This document shows positions 16,568 through 25,421 of a stretch of DNA of 64,000 nt, piece by piece. Source of the stretch: Neptunicella plasticusilytica (GTDB taxonomy: Bacteria > Pseudomonadota > Gammaproteobacteria > Enterobacterales > Alteromonadaceae); the NCBI RefSeq assembly GCF_047922965.1, contig NZ_CP150481.1, positions 3,782,001-3,846,000 on the forward strand. Reading direction: 5' to 3'. The translations under genes and the position numbers were made by a program. Positions within the stretch are counted from its first letter, which is position 1. The number at the start of each line of letters is the position of its first letter. The notes beneath the pieces were generated by a model, which ran no database searches, was not told the DNA's origin, and was given only the letters and a program-made list of their open reading frames with translations.

Positions 16568-18091
16568 ATGAAAGATAAACAGCCTCTAATAAAACGGCTT
16601 ATTGGGAGAACACGGCCGGTGGTCAAAGAGTCAAGTTATATCCGCACAATCAAAAGCTTAATTAACAGGATCCATGATCTCAGTCCCGTCAGCGATTCTG
16701 TTTATGAGCAGGCAACAGGTTACTTTGAACAGGCAGCGATAGATCAGGAAAAGCGCAGCAGCCTGATGCTGGAAATAAAAGCTAGCGAGAAGAAACTGAC
16801 GGAATCTGGTAGCCAAAGCGACAAGAAATTACTCAGTGAAAGGATCAAAGTCAGCCAGTCACAGTTAAAGGTGTTTAATAAAAAGCTGGACGAAGAGCGG
16901 CTGGTCAGGCATCGCCATTTAAAACAGATCTGTGTCGAGATTGTTGATCTGATCGAAGGCGACGATTTTGCCGACAATAATGACAAAACGGCGCGTATGC
17001 TCGGTACCATGCTGATGATCACACCCGAAAGTGGTCGCAAAGTCCCGCAGCTTAATATGTTTTCCAAACATATGTACAAAGCAGCGTTATCTGTGCGGTT
17101 GCTGGATAGACTTGTCTTTACCCAAAATATTATCGATCCCCATGTCACCCGATTCGCAGTGAAGGATAGCGAGCAAAGTGCCATCGAACCGGAAGATTTG
17201 ACCAGCCAGGAATCCTTTCGCCAGAATGTCAAAATTCCGCTGATTATGGCAGCGTTGATTCAGGATATCGGACGTATGCATCCCGATGCACAAAAGCTGC
17301 TTAAAGGTGAAGACGGACAGGCAGATGAATTTCGGGTACTGGAACGGGATGATCGCAACAAGCTGCTTAAAATTACCTTTCAGCAGGCACTAAGTTACTT
17401 TAAAAACGGTATAGGCACGGATAAATACACTGGCAATTCGTTAACCGAACGCGAGGAGTTTAACAAACTGGAAAAAGCCAAACTGGAGTTTGGCTTAAAG
17501 CTGCTTAAAAGCTCGCTAAAACCACAAAACGGTATCGGCAACATTCTTAAAATTCCTCAGGTCTATGCGTCAGTGGTGATGTCGACTAAAACCAACCAAC
17601 CCATTGCGGTAATGCCCAAAGTCGGCCAAATGCTGCGTAAAGGTGCCGAACAGGGCATGTTCAGCCCGACTGTTACCGAGGCATTGCTACAAGTCACAGG
17701 TATATTTCCCCAAGGCTATGGCATTGCGTTTATTCCCAAAGATTCGGACAAGCGCGATATCGACAAATATGAATATGCCATTGTTACCCGTTTATACCCG
17801 GCCAATCCTGACGAGCCGATTTCGCGCTGCGTAACCCGGAATTTGTCCTACAATTCCAATTGCCCGGACTATGTGATCAGTAAATCCAATAATCTGTATT
17901 TTGAACCGGCACGTAAAGCCTTTGAAAAGGTCAGTCCGGAACGGTTATTGGAGATACTTAGCAAGCTGGTATCCAATTTTGAAGAGCGCAAAAATCAGGA
18001 TCTGGTGCCACGCTGCTGGCATCCGTATGAATATTTCTCCGATGCCAAACATCAGAATTTGTGGAACAAGATGTCACAGTTTCGCAACTAA
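16568..18091 (+). CDS. Cytoplasmic protein with degenerate HD-like domain
   Basis: A protein of 507 residues from the ATG at 16568 (weak GGTGA upstream); a TTG 16 codons earlier also keeps the frame. No signal peptide or membrane segment. Residues about 85-125 are coiled coil (KKLTESGSQSDKKLLSERIK). The central part has HMYKAALSVRLLDRLVF and then IMAALIQDIGRMHPDAQKLL, which looks like the HD-domain spacing of HD-GYP proteins, but the usual HD pair reads QD, so metal-dependent hydrolysis is doubtful. It stands alone between two other clusters. I do not recognise the full-length family. Confidence 0.7.
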   Translation: MKDKQPLIKRLIGRTRPVVKESSYIRTIKSLINRIHDLSPVSDSVYEQATGYFEQAAIDQEKRSSLMLEIKASEKKLTESGSQSDKKLLSERIKVSQSQLKVFNKKLDEERLVRHRHLKQICVEIVDLIEGDDFADNNDKTARMLGTMLMITPESGRKVPQLNMFSKHMYKAALSVRLLDRLVFTQNIIDPHVTRFAVKDSEQSAIEPEDLTSQESFRQNVKIPLIMAALIQDIGRMHPDAQKLLKGEDGQADEFRVLERDDRNKLLKITFQQALSYFKNGIGTDKYTGNSLTEREEFNKLEKAKLEFGLKLLKSSLKPQNGIGNILKIPQVYASVVMSTKTNQPIAVMPKVGQMLRKGAEQGMFSPTVTEALLQVTGIFPQGYGIAFIPKDSDKRDIDKYEYAIVTRLYPANPDEPISRCVTRNLSYNSNCPDYVISKSNNLYFEPARKAFEKVSPERLLEILSKLVSNFEERKNQDLVPRCWHPYEYFSDAKHQNLWNKMSQFRN

Positions 18092-18379
18092 CCTATAGCA
18101 CGGGTTAAAAGTCTGCAACGGGATAAGTCAAAGCGCTTGTTTCACCTATTGTCGTGATTATTTCAACGTTAGCTTAACCTCAGCCCTGGATAAGCAACGC
18201 CCTACAGCACAGCCATATTTGCCCAGCGATGCATTGTTCGCAAAGGGTTTCGAATAACTGAACCACTTGGCGAACGCCTTTATCTGAACAAATCTTCCTG
18301 CACTGTACCTTTATCTTCTCTCGAACAATAGTTGAAATTACTATAACCCTTTAAAACATAAGACGTATTTCAAATAAAA

Positions 18380-18480
18380 ACGACATTTCTTATCCAGAGT
18401 CCAGGTTATATAACCTCAACTCGGGGTAAGTCGCGCCTGCCGATAACGCTATTTTTGTGCCTAGCTATGTTGGATTTTCC
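18380..18480 (+). repeat. Dispersed intergenic repeat, copy A
   Basis: Starts ACGACATTTCTTATCC and continues through CGATAACGCTATTTTTGTGC. It matches copies at 32291, 32526 and 56776. The left stem is diverged (CCAGAGTCCAGGTT against CTCGGGGTAAG). The rest of 18092-18586 holds no gene that I can support. Confidence 0.6.
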
Positions 18481-18534
18481 GTGATGGTGAATTAATTTCA
18501 AAAGATCAATTGCGAATAGATCTCATTTGCATAT

Positions 18535-18556
18535 AATATTGATTATCATTTATCTT
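18535..18556 (+). promoter_or_regulatory. Candidate Fur box
   Basis: The stretch TAATATTGATTATCATTTAT resembles the right half of the Fur consensus (GATAATGATAATCATTATC). It lies about 35 bases upstream of the DUF4198 gene, the first gene of a cluster that ends with a TonB-dependent receptor. Match judged by eye. Confidence 0.5.
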
Positions 18557-18586
18557 AATCACTAACTTTTACCAACGGGATCGATA

Positions 18587-19387
18587 ATGCAATTACAAAA
18601 AATTCTGCTTTGTGCTGTAACAATATTCACAGTCATCAGCAGTAGAACTTCTTACGCCCACACTCCATACCTTTATCCTTCCAGTTTTGAGGTTTCAAAA
18701 AAAGGTATCGTCAGTCTGGATGCCTCCTTTGCAGAAAAGTTCTTTGTGCCGGAAGTGGCCTTTAACGACAGTATTTTTCACATCGTTACGCCACAAAGTC
18801 ACAGCATTACGCCTGATACCATTATGAAGTTAAATCTGCGTACTGCCGTTGAACATAAAATCTCGGATGACGGTACCTACCGTTTTAGTACCGGCAGACG
18901 CCTTGGCCGAGTATTCAAGATCTATGAAATTGATGGCGAAAGGAAATCGCTGGAAAATCCACAAGATCCGGTTCCTGCAGGAGGTAAGCTGTTGTCGTTT
19001 TTCCAGTCTGACACAATGGCCGAAACTTATGTCACTAAAGGTGCGCCAGATAAAGGGGCATTAGTTGCCTATAACCAAGGATTGGAGTTTGTCGCCCTAA
19101 CTCATCCGAACGATTTATTTGTGGGTGAATCAATTAAATTACGCAGCCAATTTGAGGGTGATCCTTTAGCTCGTCTAAAAATCGATATCTTTCTTGCCAA
19201 TAATCAGTTTAGTGATGAAAAGCCGTTGTTAACTACCGAAAGTGACAGTAAAGGAGAGTTCAGTTTTACCCCAAAACAAGCGGGTAACTATCTGTTGAGA
19301 GCAAGGCATCGCAGCAAGGCTCCGGCAGGCTCGGATGCACCGGAGATCAGCAACACCTATACCCTTGTTTTAGAAGCCGCAGAATAA
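18587..19387 (+). CDS. DUF4198 periplasmic protein
   Basis: A 266-residue exported protein (signal peptide ending SSRTSYAHTP). Begins with HTPYLYPSSFEVSKKGIVSL and ends with a beta-sandwich domain (SDSKGEFSFTPKQAGNYLLR), the pattern of DUF4198 proteins, which are related to NikM-like metal-uptake subunits. It is followed 11 bases later by an EF-hand protein, then by an ApbE-DUF2271 fusion and a TonB receptor. DUF4198 and DUF2271 are recalled as recurrent partners of ApbE-linked flavinylation loci. A Fur-like site upstream suggests iron control. The role in metal binding or handling is inference. Confidence 0.8.
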   Translation: MQLQKILLCAVTIFTVISSRTSYAHTPYLYPSSFEVSKKGIVSLDASFAEKFFVPEVAFNDSIFHIVTPQSHSITPDTIMKLNLRTAVEHKISDDGTYRFSTGRRLGRVFKIYEIDGERKSLENPQDPVPAGGKLLSFFQSDTMAETYVTKGAPDKGALVAYNQGLEFVALTHPNDLFVGESIKLRSQFEGDPLARLKIDIFLANNQFSDEKPLLTTESDSKGEFSFTPKQAGNYLLRARHRSKAPAGSDAPEISNTYTLVLEAAE

Positions 19388-19398
19388 TAGGCCATCAT

Positions 19399-20334
19399 AT
19401 GAATACTCAACTTTTTATCCCGGTTTTTAGCACGCTGTTATTAACCATTTCATCCGGCACCCTCGCCGCATCGCACAATAAATTGGTTTACCTTAATCAG
19501 TATGATTTGGATAACAATGGTGAGTTAGCACTCACTGAATTTGACCAAGCCAGAAAACAGCGTTTTGACCTTACTGATGAGGATCACAACGGTCTGGTGG
19601 ACGAAAATGAATATGTATTTGAATACCAGAACAGGATGGACAAGCAACTCGCTGAAGACCGTTTGAATCAGGTCAAACAGACTGTCGTGCGTTTTAAATC
19701 CCTCGATAAAAATGACAATGGCCGCGTTGAATGGTCAGAGTATCAAGCGTCTGGCGAACGCAGCTTTACTCATTATGACGGCAATCAGGACAACGTGATC
19801 AACAAGGACGAGCCACCCAAATCCCGCCCCAACGCCCAAAAACCAAATGAAGAGCTGCAAACAGCTCAGCAGATAGAGGATGAAAAGCAACTGGCTTTAC
19901 AACGAGCTAAACGATTGTTGCGCATGCCCTCTACCCACAGCAGCAACGGTTTTTTCAGTAAATATGATAGCGATCAAGACGGCATTATCAGCAGAGCCGA
20001 GTTTGACCAACGCCGTCGTAACGACTTTGACCTTACCGATGAAGATAAAAATGGCTGGTTAAGTCAGCAGGAATACTTGTTTGAATATGAAAACCGACTG
20101 GATCAACAGATTGCCCGCACCCGCAAAGGTGCCATCAAACAAACCTATGTGCGTTTTAATATTCTGGACAAGGATAAAAATGGCGGTATGACCTTTGCAG
20201 AGTATCAGTTATCTGGTCATCGCAGTTTTAACCGTTGGGATACCAATCAGGATGGCGTAGTCAGCATGCTTGACCCCGAGCCAGAACAACGTCGGTACGC
20301 AAAAGACGACAAAGCCAACAACACCGGTAAGTAG
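19399..20334 (+). CDS. Exported calcium-binding protein with eight EF-hands
   Basis: A 311-residue protein with a signal peptide ending GTLAASHN. Two similar blocks of four EF-hand loops each: DLDNNGELALTE, DEDHNGLVDENE, DKNDNGRVEWSE and DGNQDNVINKDE (residues 36-135), then DSDQDGIISRAE, DEDKNGWLSQQE, DKDKNGGMTFAE and DTNQDGVVSMLD (residues about 192-295). The blocks share the flanks RNDFDLTDEDKNG / RQRFDLTDEDHNG, so the gene arose by internal duplication. Such proteins bind calcium or act as periplasmic modulators. It lies within the ApbE-DUF2271 cluster. Confidence 0.85.
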   Translation: MNTQLFIPVFSTLLLTISSGTLAASHNKLVYLNQYDLDNNGELALTEFDQARKQRFDLTDEDHNGLVDENEYVFEYQNRMDKQLAEDRLNQVKQTVVRFKSLDKNDNGRVEWSEYQASGERSFTHYDGNQDNVINKDEPPKSRPNAQKPNEELQTAQQIEDEKQLALQRAKRLLRMPSTHSSNGFFSKYDSDQDGIISRAEFDQRRRNDFDLTDEDKNGWLSQQEYLFEYENRLDQQIARTRKGAIKQTYVRFNILDKDKNGGMTFAEYQLSGHRSFNRWDTNQDGVVSMLDPEPEQRRYAKDDKANNTGK

Positions 20335-20343
20335 CAAGTCCTG

Positions 20344-21825
20344 ATGAAAATACCAAAAAACATAAGCCTAGTGCTACTGCTCGGTATCGCTGCAGCCTCC
20401 ATGAGCGCAGTGGCTGACCAGCCCGGATATACCGCACATTATGACAATGTATTAGGCACCTCGCTAGATGTGCGAATCATTGGAGTAAGTGATGACAAGG
20501 CAGAGCAGGCACTAGACAAAACCTTGCACGAAATAAAACGCCTTGAAAACATTCTGTCCACCTGGCAATCCGACAGCCAAATTAGCCAGTTGAATCATTC
20601 AAAACAGGCACAGGGACTGGCCGAAGAATTGATCCAGGTAGTTAGTTTATGTGAACAATGGCGTGAATCGTCACAGCATGCTTTTAGCTGTCGCATGGGC
20701 AATCTCGAACAACTATGGCAACAGGCTGAGCAGCTGCAACAGGTGCCGGATAGAGTGGCAGTGAGGTATCAGGCTCGCGATATTGATCGGCAGACCTTAA
20801 AGGTCGACACCGAGCTTCAAGGTATTGATCTTGGCGAACATATTGCACTTGCTCCGTCGGGATTAGCTAAGGGTTATATTATCGATAAGGCCAGTGATTA
20901 TTTACGTCAATTATTACCCGAAATGCAGGGACTAAAATTGGATATCGGCGGAGACGCCTATTACTGGGGCCACTCAGCCGCCAGTTCTAGCTGGAATGTG
21001 GCCATTGCCACCCCCAATAGGCTCAATGACGACAATAGCGGACAAATAAATAGTATGTCAGTACAACTGGCCTCTAAAGCTATTGCATCCAGTGGTCATA
21101 ATAGCCGTTTTTTCGAGATCCAACGTCGCCGTTTTAGCCATATTCTGACACCGAAAGATGGCTGGCCGATGGATAATGCCCCTTCGGCAGTTGTGATAGC
21201 CAACGATGCCACGACTGCCGATGCCGTCGCAACCGCATTAAGCACGCAACCTGCGATGCAGGGGCTTGACTGGGTGAATTCCCTCGACGGTGTGGAAGCC
21301 TTGATTATGTTGGCTGATGGCACCAATATCAGCTCCGATCACTGGGTGCAATACCTTTCGCTTGATAATCAGCAAACTGCATCGACTCAACTGCCAACCT
21401 TGCGTATTGACTATCAGATCCCGGATATCAAAACGCTGGAATATCATAAACCCTATATGGCGTTATGGATTACCGACAATCACAACAAGCCGATCAAAAA
21501 CCTGCTAGTGCTGGGCGAAAACAGTCGCTGGGCACGTGAAAATAGCCGTTGGTGGCGAAAAGTGGGCCGCAGAAATCCGGACTTGCTGGATGGGCTCGCC
21601 CGTCCTACTCGACGTCCGGGTAAGTACAACCTGCTCTGGAATGGCCTGGATGATGCGGGATATCCGTTAAGCGGATCTGAGTACCAATTACATATTGAAG
21701 CCGCCAGAGAAGAAGGCGGACACGACTACCAAAGCATTAACTTTAATCTGGACAATGCCACTCTGGATCTGAACTTGCCCGCTCAGGGCGAAATAGGTGC
21801 AGTAGCATTACATTTGATCAGGTAA
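20344..21825 (+). CDS. FAD:protein FMN transferase (ApbE) fused to DUF2271
   Basis: A 493-residue exported protein. The N-terminal 340 residues are ApbE-like: LGTSLDVRIIGVSDDKAEQA near residue 40, SGLAKGYIIDKASDYL near 176, LKLDIGGDAYYWGHS near 200, FSHILTPKDGWPM, and TTADAVATALSTQPAM near 285 (Mg/FAD binding). ApbE links FMN from FAD to Ser/Thr of periplasmic proteins. Residues about 355-493 (MALWITDNHNKPIKNLLVLG, then RRPGKYNLLWNGLDDAGYPL) form DUF2271. Fusion of transferase and possible substrate/partner domain in one chain is notable. It is between the EF-hand gene and the TonB receptor gene, 9 bases from the former. Confidence 0.9.
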   Translation: MKIPKNISLVLLLGIAAASMSAVADQPGYTAHYDNVLGTSLDVRIIGVSDDKAEQALDKTLHEIKRLENILSTWQSDSQISQLNHSKQAQGLAEELIQVVSLCEQWRESSQHAFSCRMGNLEQLWQQAEQLQQVPDRVAVRYQARDIDRQTLKVDTELQGIDLGEHIALAPSGLAKGYIIDKASDYLRQLLPEMQGLKLDIGGDAYYWGHSAASSSWNVAIATPNRLNDDNSGQINSMSVQLASKAIASSGHNSRFFEIQRRRFSHILTPKDGWPMDNAPSAVVIANDATTADAVATALSTQPAMQGLDWVNSLDGVEALIMLADGTNISSDHWVQYLSLDNQQTASTQLPTLRIDYQIPDIKTLEYHKPYMALWITDNHNKPIKNLLVLGENSRWARENSRWWRKVGRRNPDLLDGLARPTRRPGKYNLLWNGLDDAGYPLSGSEYQLHIEAAREEGGHDYQSINFNLDNATLDLNLPAQGEIGAVALHLIR

Positions 21826-21910
21826 CCAACAGAACTGCCCCCCCCAACCCATTATTCTCAATCTGTAACTTATTGAATATAGAGGGGTATCGTTCAAATA
21901 AACCAATTAA

Positions 21911-21932
21911 ATACGAATCATTTGCATTTATA
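21911..21932 (+). promoter_or_regulatory. Possible Fur-like half site before the TonB receptor
   Basis: The run ACGAATCATTTGCATTTATA contains AATCATTTGCATT, common in the 3' half of Fur boxes. It is 20-25 bases upstream of the receptor start codon. The 5' half is weak. Confidence 0.35.
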
Positions 21933-21953
21933 TTAATAACTAAGGACACAATA

Positions 21954-24347
21954 ATGACAGTTTCACCTTCCATTCTTGCGCTTTCCATCGCAGCACTGCT
22001 CAGCCCCTCAATTCAGGCTCAGGATACGCTGCCTGTCGCGGTTGCCAAGGCAGAAAAACAAGTCACACTAGAAAATAAGCAAAGCCTAACAGCAGAGCAG
22101 GTTGATGAGCAAATGATCACCGACATCAACGATACCGCGCGTTATATCCCCGGAGTTGAGGTGAATAACACCGGCAACCGTTTTGCTGATAACGGCTTTA
22201 ATATTCGTGGTATGGAAGGTGACGCGGTGGCCATTACTGTTGATGGCCTGTCTCAGGGTGAAAGCCTGAATCCGTTAACCTATAGCCGCTACGGTATGTA
22301 TAGTTCAACCCGCAATGCAGTGGAAATTGAAAGCGTCAAAACCGTTGAAATCGTCAAAGGTGCCAATTCGGTATTGGCCGGCAGCGGAGCGTTAGGCGGT
22401 GCCGTTATGTACACCACCAAAGATGCCAGCGATTTCCTGCCTGCTGTAGGTGACGGCTTCGGCGGTAAATTTAAAATTGGCTATGATGGTCGCAATCAGG
22501 AAACCGCAACCACCCTATCACTCGCTAATCGCAGCGGAAATTTTGAAACATTAGCCATTTATACCCTGCGCGATGGCAATGAAACGCAAGCCCATGACGA
22601 TGGTGCAGATATAGTGGGTGCCGAACGTGGGCAGGCCGACCCCTTTGACAGCGATAAAGCCAATTTATTGCTAAAACTGGCTTACCAGTTTGCTCCCCAA
22701 CACAGGCTGGAACTGGTTTATGAAGATATGGACAATGAAAGCACCGGCACCCCGCTTTCGCGTGATTCCGCCACCTACTACGATTTTCATACCGATGACG
22801 AATCAAACCGGGAGCGCGTCGGACTGAACTACACCTGGCAGGCCAACAATAAGGTCTTTGACGAGCTGGAGTTAAAACTGAACCGTCAGGAAATCTATAC
22901 CTCCGGAGTGACCGCATTTTCATACGCTTCGGGTGGCTCGGCTTATTTAAGAATGGAAGATCGTCACTTTAACCAGAAGCTGGTTAACGTTACGGCGGAT
23001 TTTACCAAATACGTTAAAGACGGCGATATCAGCCATGATCTGGCCTACGGATTAATCTCACAAACGGGAGAGGTTGAAAATCATCTACAGGACATTCGCT
23101 ATAACGGACTGGACAAAGACAGTGGCCTGCGTGAGGGCTATCCCGAAATCGATCCTTCCTGGGTACCGAAAACCGACAATGATAACTGGACTGTCTATTT
23201 CCGTGATTTGATTCAACTGAATGAGCAGTTCACCGTTGTAGTCGGTTTACGTTACGACAATACCCGTTATTCCCCGGAAACCGACGATAGTTTTGAAGAC
23301 TCCGCCAACACGGTGCAAGATGCCGAATTTTCAGCCGTCACCGGCCAGCTCAGCGCCAGTTATGAATTTGCTACCGGCCATAGCCTGATTGCCAGCGTTG
23401 GCACCGGTTTTAAGGCTCCTACCACCCAACAACTTTATCTGAACACCAACCTGAACAGCCAGTTTAGCGAAAGCGTTAGAGTGGTTGATCCGGATACTGG
23501 CGGCGTAACGTACGTGCCCACCGGCCGTACCGAAAGCGATCTGGACACCGTCACCAATCCGGATCTGGAAGCCGAGGAAGGCGTAAACTATGAACTGGCC
23601 TATCAATGGGTTGGAAAGGAGGCACAGTTAAAAATATCCGCATTTCGTTCTGACTATAAAAATATGATCCTCAATATCAATCATACCAATACGTTTGATA
23701 CCCCAATCACCAGCGCAACCGTCAATTTCCGTGATCCCGCCTGTCAGGTTACCGCCCTCCCCGATTCATGCTGGACCGTCACTGAAGTCAGCGGCGACGA
23801 TTATACTGTGCCAACCAATAGCGGCAAAATTCAGGTAACCGGATTCGAAATTGAGGGTGACTGGCATTTAACCCAACAACTGACCGCCACATTGGCTTAT
23901 TCGCACAGCGAAGGTGAATACCGCAATTCACCGGATCTGGCCGACAATTATGTGGAAAGCTCCTATCAAAAGGGCGATCCGCTGGAAAGTATCTCACCCG
24001 ATAGCACTGTTATCGGTTTGAATTTCCACTCAGTTGACCAGACATGGGGTGCATCGGCAATGGCCCGTTTTATCGAAGGCAAAGAGGAAAAGCCAAGCTT
24101 TAGTGCAACCTATTACAGCAATTCCGCCAGCATTGTCGATTTGACAGCCTGGTATGACGTAACGGATTCACTAACTCTCAGGGCCAGCATTACTAACCTG
24201 TTTGATGAAAAGTATCTTCTATGGCAACGGGTGCGCAATGTTCGCGAAGGTAGCGGCGGCTTTTTTGGTGGCGTTGCCGGTGACGGAATCGACAGATATT
24301 CTGAACCCGGCAGACAGTTTGCTGCCAACCTGTCTTATTCGTTTTAA
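21954..24347 (+). CDS. TonB-dependent outer-membrane receptor (haem/iron type)
   Basis: From the ATG at 21954 (AAGGA nine bases upstream) the protein is about 797 residues. Signal peptide MTVSPSILALSIAALLSPSI, then QAQ. Plug domain residues about 50-170 (ITDINDTARYIPGVEVNNTG, FNIRGMEGDAVAITVDGLSQ, VEIVKGANSVLAGSGALGGA), barrel to the C-terminal FAANLSYSF with terminal Phe. The plug motif and the late ITNLFDEKYLLWQRVRNV are those of the haemoglobin/transferrin/lactoferrin receptor family. It imports haem or another iron compound in a TonB-dependent way, if the family assignment holds. It is followed by an intrinsic terminator at 24360. Confidence 0.9.
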   Translation: MTVSPSILALSIAALLSPSIQAQDTLPVAVAKAEKQVTLENKQSLTAEQVDEQMITDINDTARYIPGVEVNNTGNRFADNGFNIRGMEGDAVAITVDGLSQGESLNPLTYSRYGMYSSTRNAVEIESVKTVEIVKGANSVLAGSGALGGAVMYTTKDASDFLPAVGDGFGGKFKIGYDGRNQETATTLSLANRSGNFETLAIYTLRDGNETQAHDDGADIVGAERGQADPFDSDKANLLLKLAYQFAPQHRLELVYEDMDNESTGTPLSRDSATYYDFHTDDESNRERVGLNYTWQANNKVFDELELKLNRQEIYTSGVTAFSYASGGSAYLRMEDRHFNQKLVNVTADFTKYVKDGDISHDLAYGLISQTGEVENHLQDIRYNGLDKDSGLREGYPEIDPSWVPKTDNDNWTVYFRDLIQLNEQFTVVVGLRYDNTRYSPETDDSFEDSANTVQDAEFSAVTGQLSASYEFATGHSLIASVGTGFKAPTTQQLYLNTNLNSQFSESVRVVDPDTGGVTYVPTGRTESDLDTVTNPDLEAEEGVNYELAYQWVGKEAQLKISAFRSDYKNMILNINHTNTFDTPITSATVNFRDPACQVTALPDSCWTVTEVSGDDYTVPTNSGKIQVTGFEIEGDWHLTQQLTATLAYSHSEGEYRNSPDLADNYVESSYQKGDPLESISPDSTVIGLNFHSVDQTWGASAMARFIEGKEEKPSFSATYYSNSASIVDLTAWYDVTDSLTLRASITNLFDEKYLLWQRVRNVREGSGGFFGGVAGDGIDRYSEPGRQFAANLSYSF

Positions 24348-24359
24348 TTGAATAACAAC

Positions 24360-24387
24360 GCCGGATCGATCAGATCCGGCTTATTTT
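24360..24387 (+). terminator. Intrinsic terminator after the TonB receptor
   Basis: GCCGGATC / GATCCGGC stem with a short loop, then TTATTTT. Thirteen bases after the stop codon. Confidence 0.7.
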
Positions 24388-24532
24388 CACTGACCTCCGT
24401 CAACTTTGTCAGTATTAGTTCAAGACAGGTAAAGATTGAGTAAAAAGCGGCTAAACAGTCCGTCCATCTCGAACCAAATACCTAAACTCACATCCTATTT
24501 CTCAAATTAACTCACTCCAGGATGTGTGAAAT

Positions 24533-25387
24533 ATGACAAGTCAACACAACAGTCGCCGTAAATTAGTCAAGACCTTAGGTGCAGGTATTATTATCAGTCC
24601 GTTATTCGGCCTGATAGGGTGCGGAGGTTCCGGCACTGAATCCGCAACTAACAGCAATAGCAGCACCGATAACAGCAGTGACAATACAGCTGTCACTGGT
24701 AACAGTACCACCTGGGCCAGTGGTGGCACCGCGGCTATGACCGAAAACTTTCCGGATGACAGCCTGTTTACCACAGCAACAGCCTGCACGGTGGCATTAA
24801 CCGGAACCCAAACCGAAGGGCCCTGCTATTTTGCCGTCGATGGTGAGGATGATATTTCCGAAGGGCAAACCGGTTTACCGATGATGCTGTGCTTGCGCTT
24901 GATTGACAGTCAATGCAATCCGCTGGCCGGACTGGAAATTGAAGTCTGGCACTGTGACGTGGAAGGCATCTATTCCGGCGATACCAGCGATAGCCGTGAC
25001 AGTGACCGTTTCTCCAGCGGGTTCTGTACCGGCAACGATAACGAGGCGTTACAGGCTAAATGGTTCCGCGGAACCCAAATCACCGACAACAATGGCCGGG
25101 TCAACTTCAAGTCCTGTTTTCCCGGATGGTACTCAAGCCGCAGTATTCATATTCATTTTCGGATCCGCAACAATAACAATGATCAGTTAATTTCGCAGTT
25201 TTGTTTTACTGACGCCTTCTGCGATGAAATTTGTACCACGCATCCCGACTATTTGAACAGGGGAACCCAGGATACCCCATTGAGCCGGGACACGGTATTT
25301 GGTAACGACTATGCAGAATATCAATTTGATACTCAACAAAATGCCGATGGATCACTGTTAGCCTGGAAAACCATCCAGATAAGCTAA
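24533..25387 (+). CDS. Tat-exported intradiol-dioxygenase-like lipoprotein
   Basis: A 284-residue protein. N-terminus SRRKLVKTLGAGIIISPLFG with lipobox LIGC at residues 27-30, so a Tat lipoprotein. A Ser/Thr/Asn linker precedes an intradiol ring-cleavage fold. All four non-haem iron ligands of the protocatechuate/catechol dioxygenase type are placed as expected: Tyr147 (VEGIYSGD), Tyr200 (PGWYSSR), His206 and His208 (SIHIHF). Such enzymes open catechol rings. An extracytoplasmic version next to a Fur-type uptake cluster may act on catecholate ligands; that is inference. GGATGTGTGAAAT precedes the start. Confidence 0.85.
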   Translation: MTSQHNSRRKLVKTLGAGIIISPLFGLIGCGGSGTESATNSNSSTDNSSDNTAVTGNSTTWASGGTAAMTENFPDDSLFTTATACTVALTGTQTEGPCYFAVDGEDDISEGQTGLPMMLCLRLIDSQCNPLAGLEIEVWHCDVEGIYSGDTSDSRDSDRFSSGFCTGNDNEALQAKWFRGTQITDNNGRVNFKSCFPGWYSSRSIHIHFRIRNNNNDQLISQFCFTDAFCDEICTTHPDYLNRGTQDTPLSRDTVFGNDYAEYQFDTQQNADGSLLAWKTIQIS

Positions 25388-25421
25388 GCAGAACTCGAGT
25401 TAAGCTCAAACAGGTGGATTA

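Noticed and set aside
22525..22923. 132-codon minus-strand frame in the TonB receptor
   Set aside because: Antisense shadow of a clear receptor gene.
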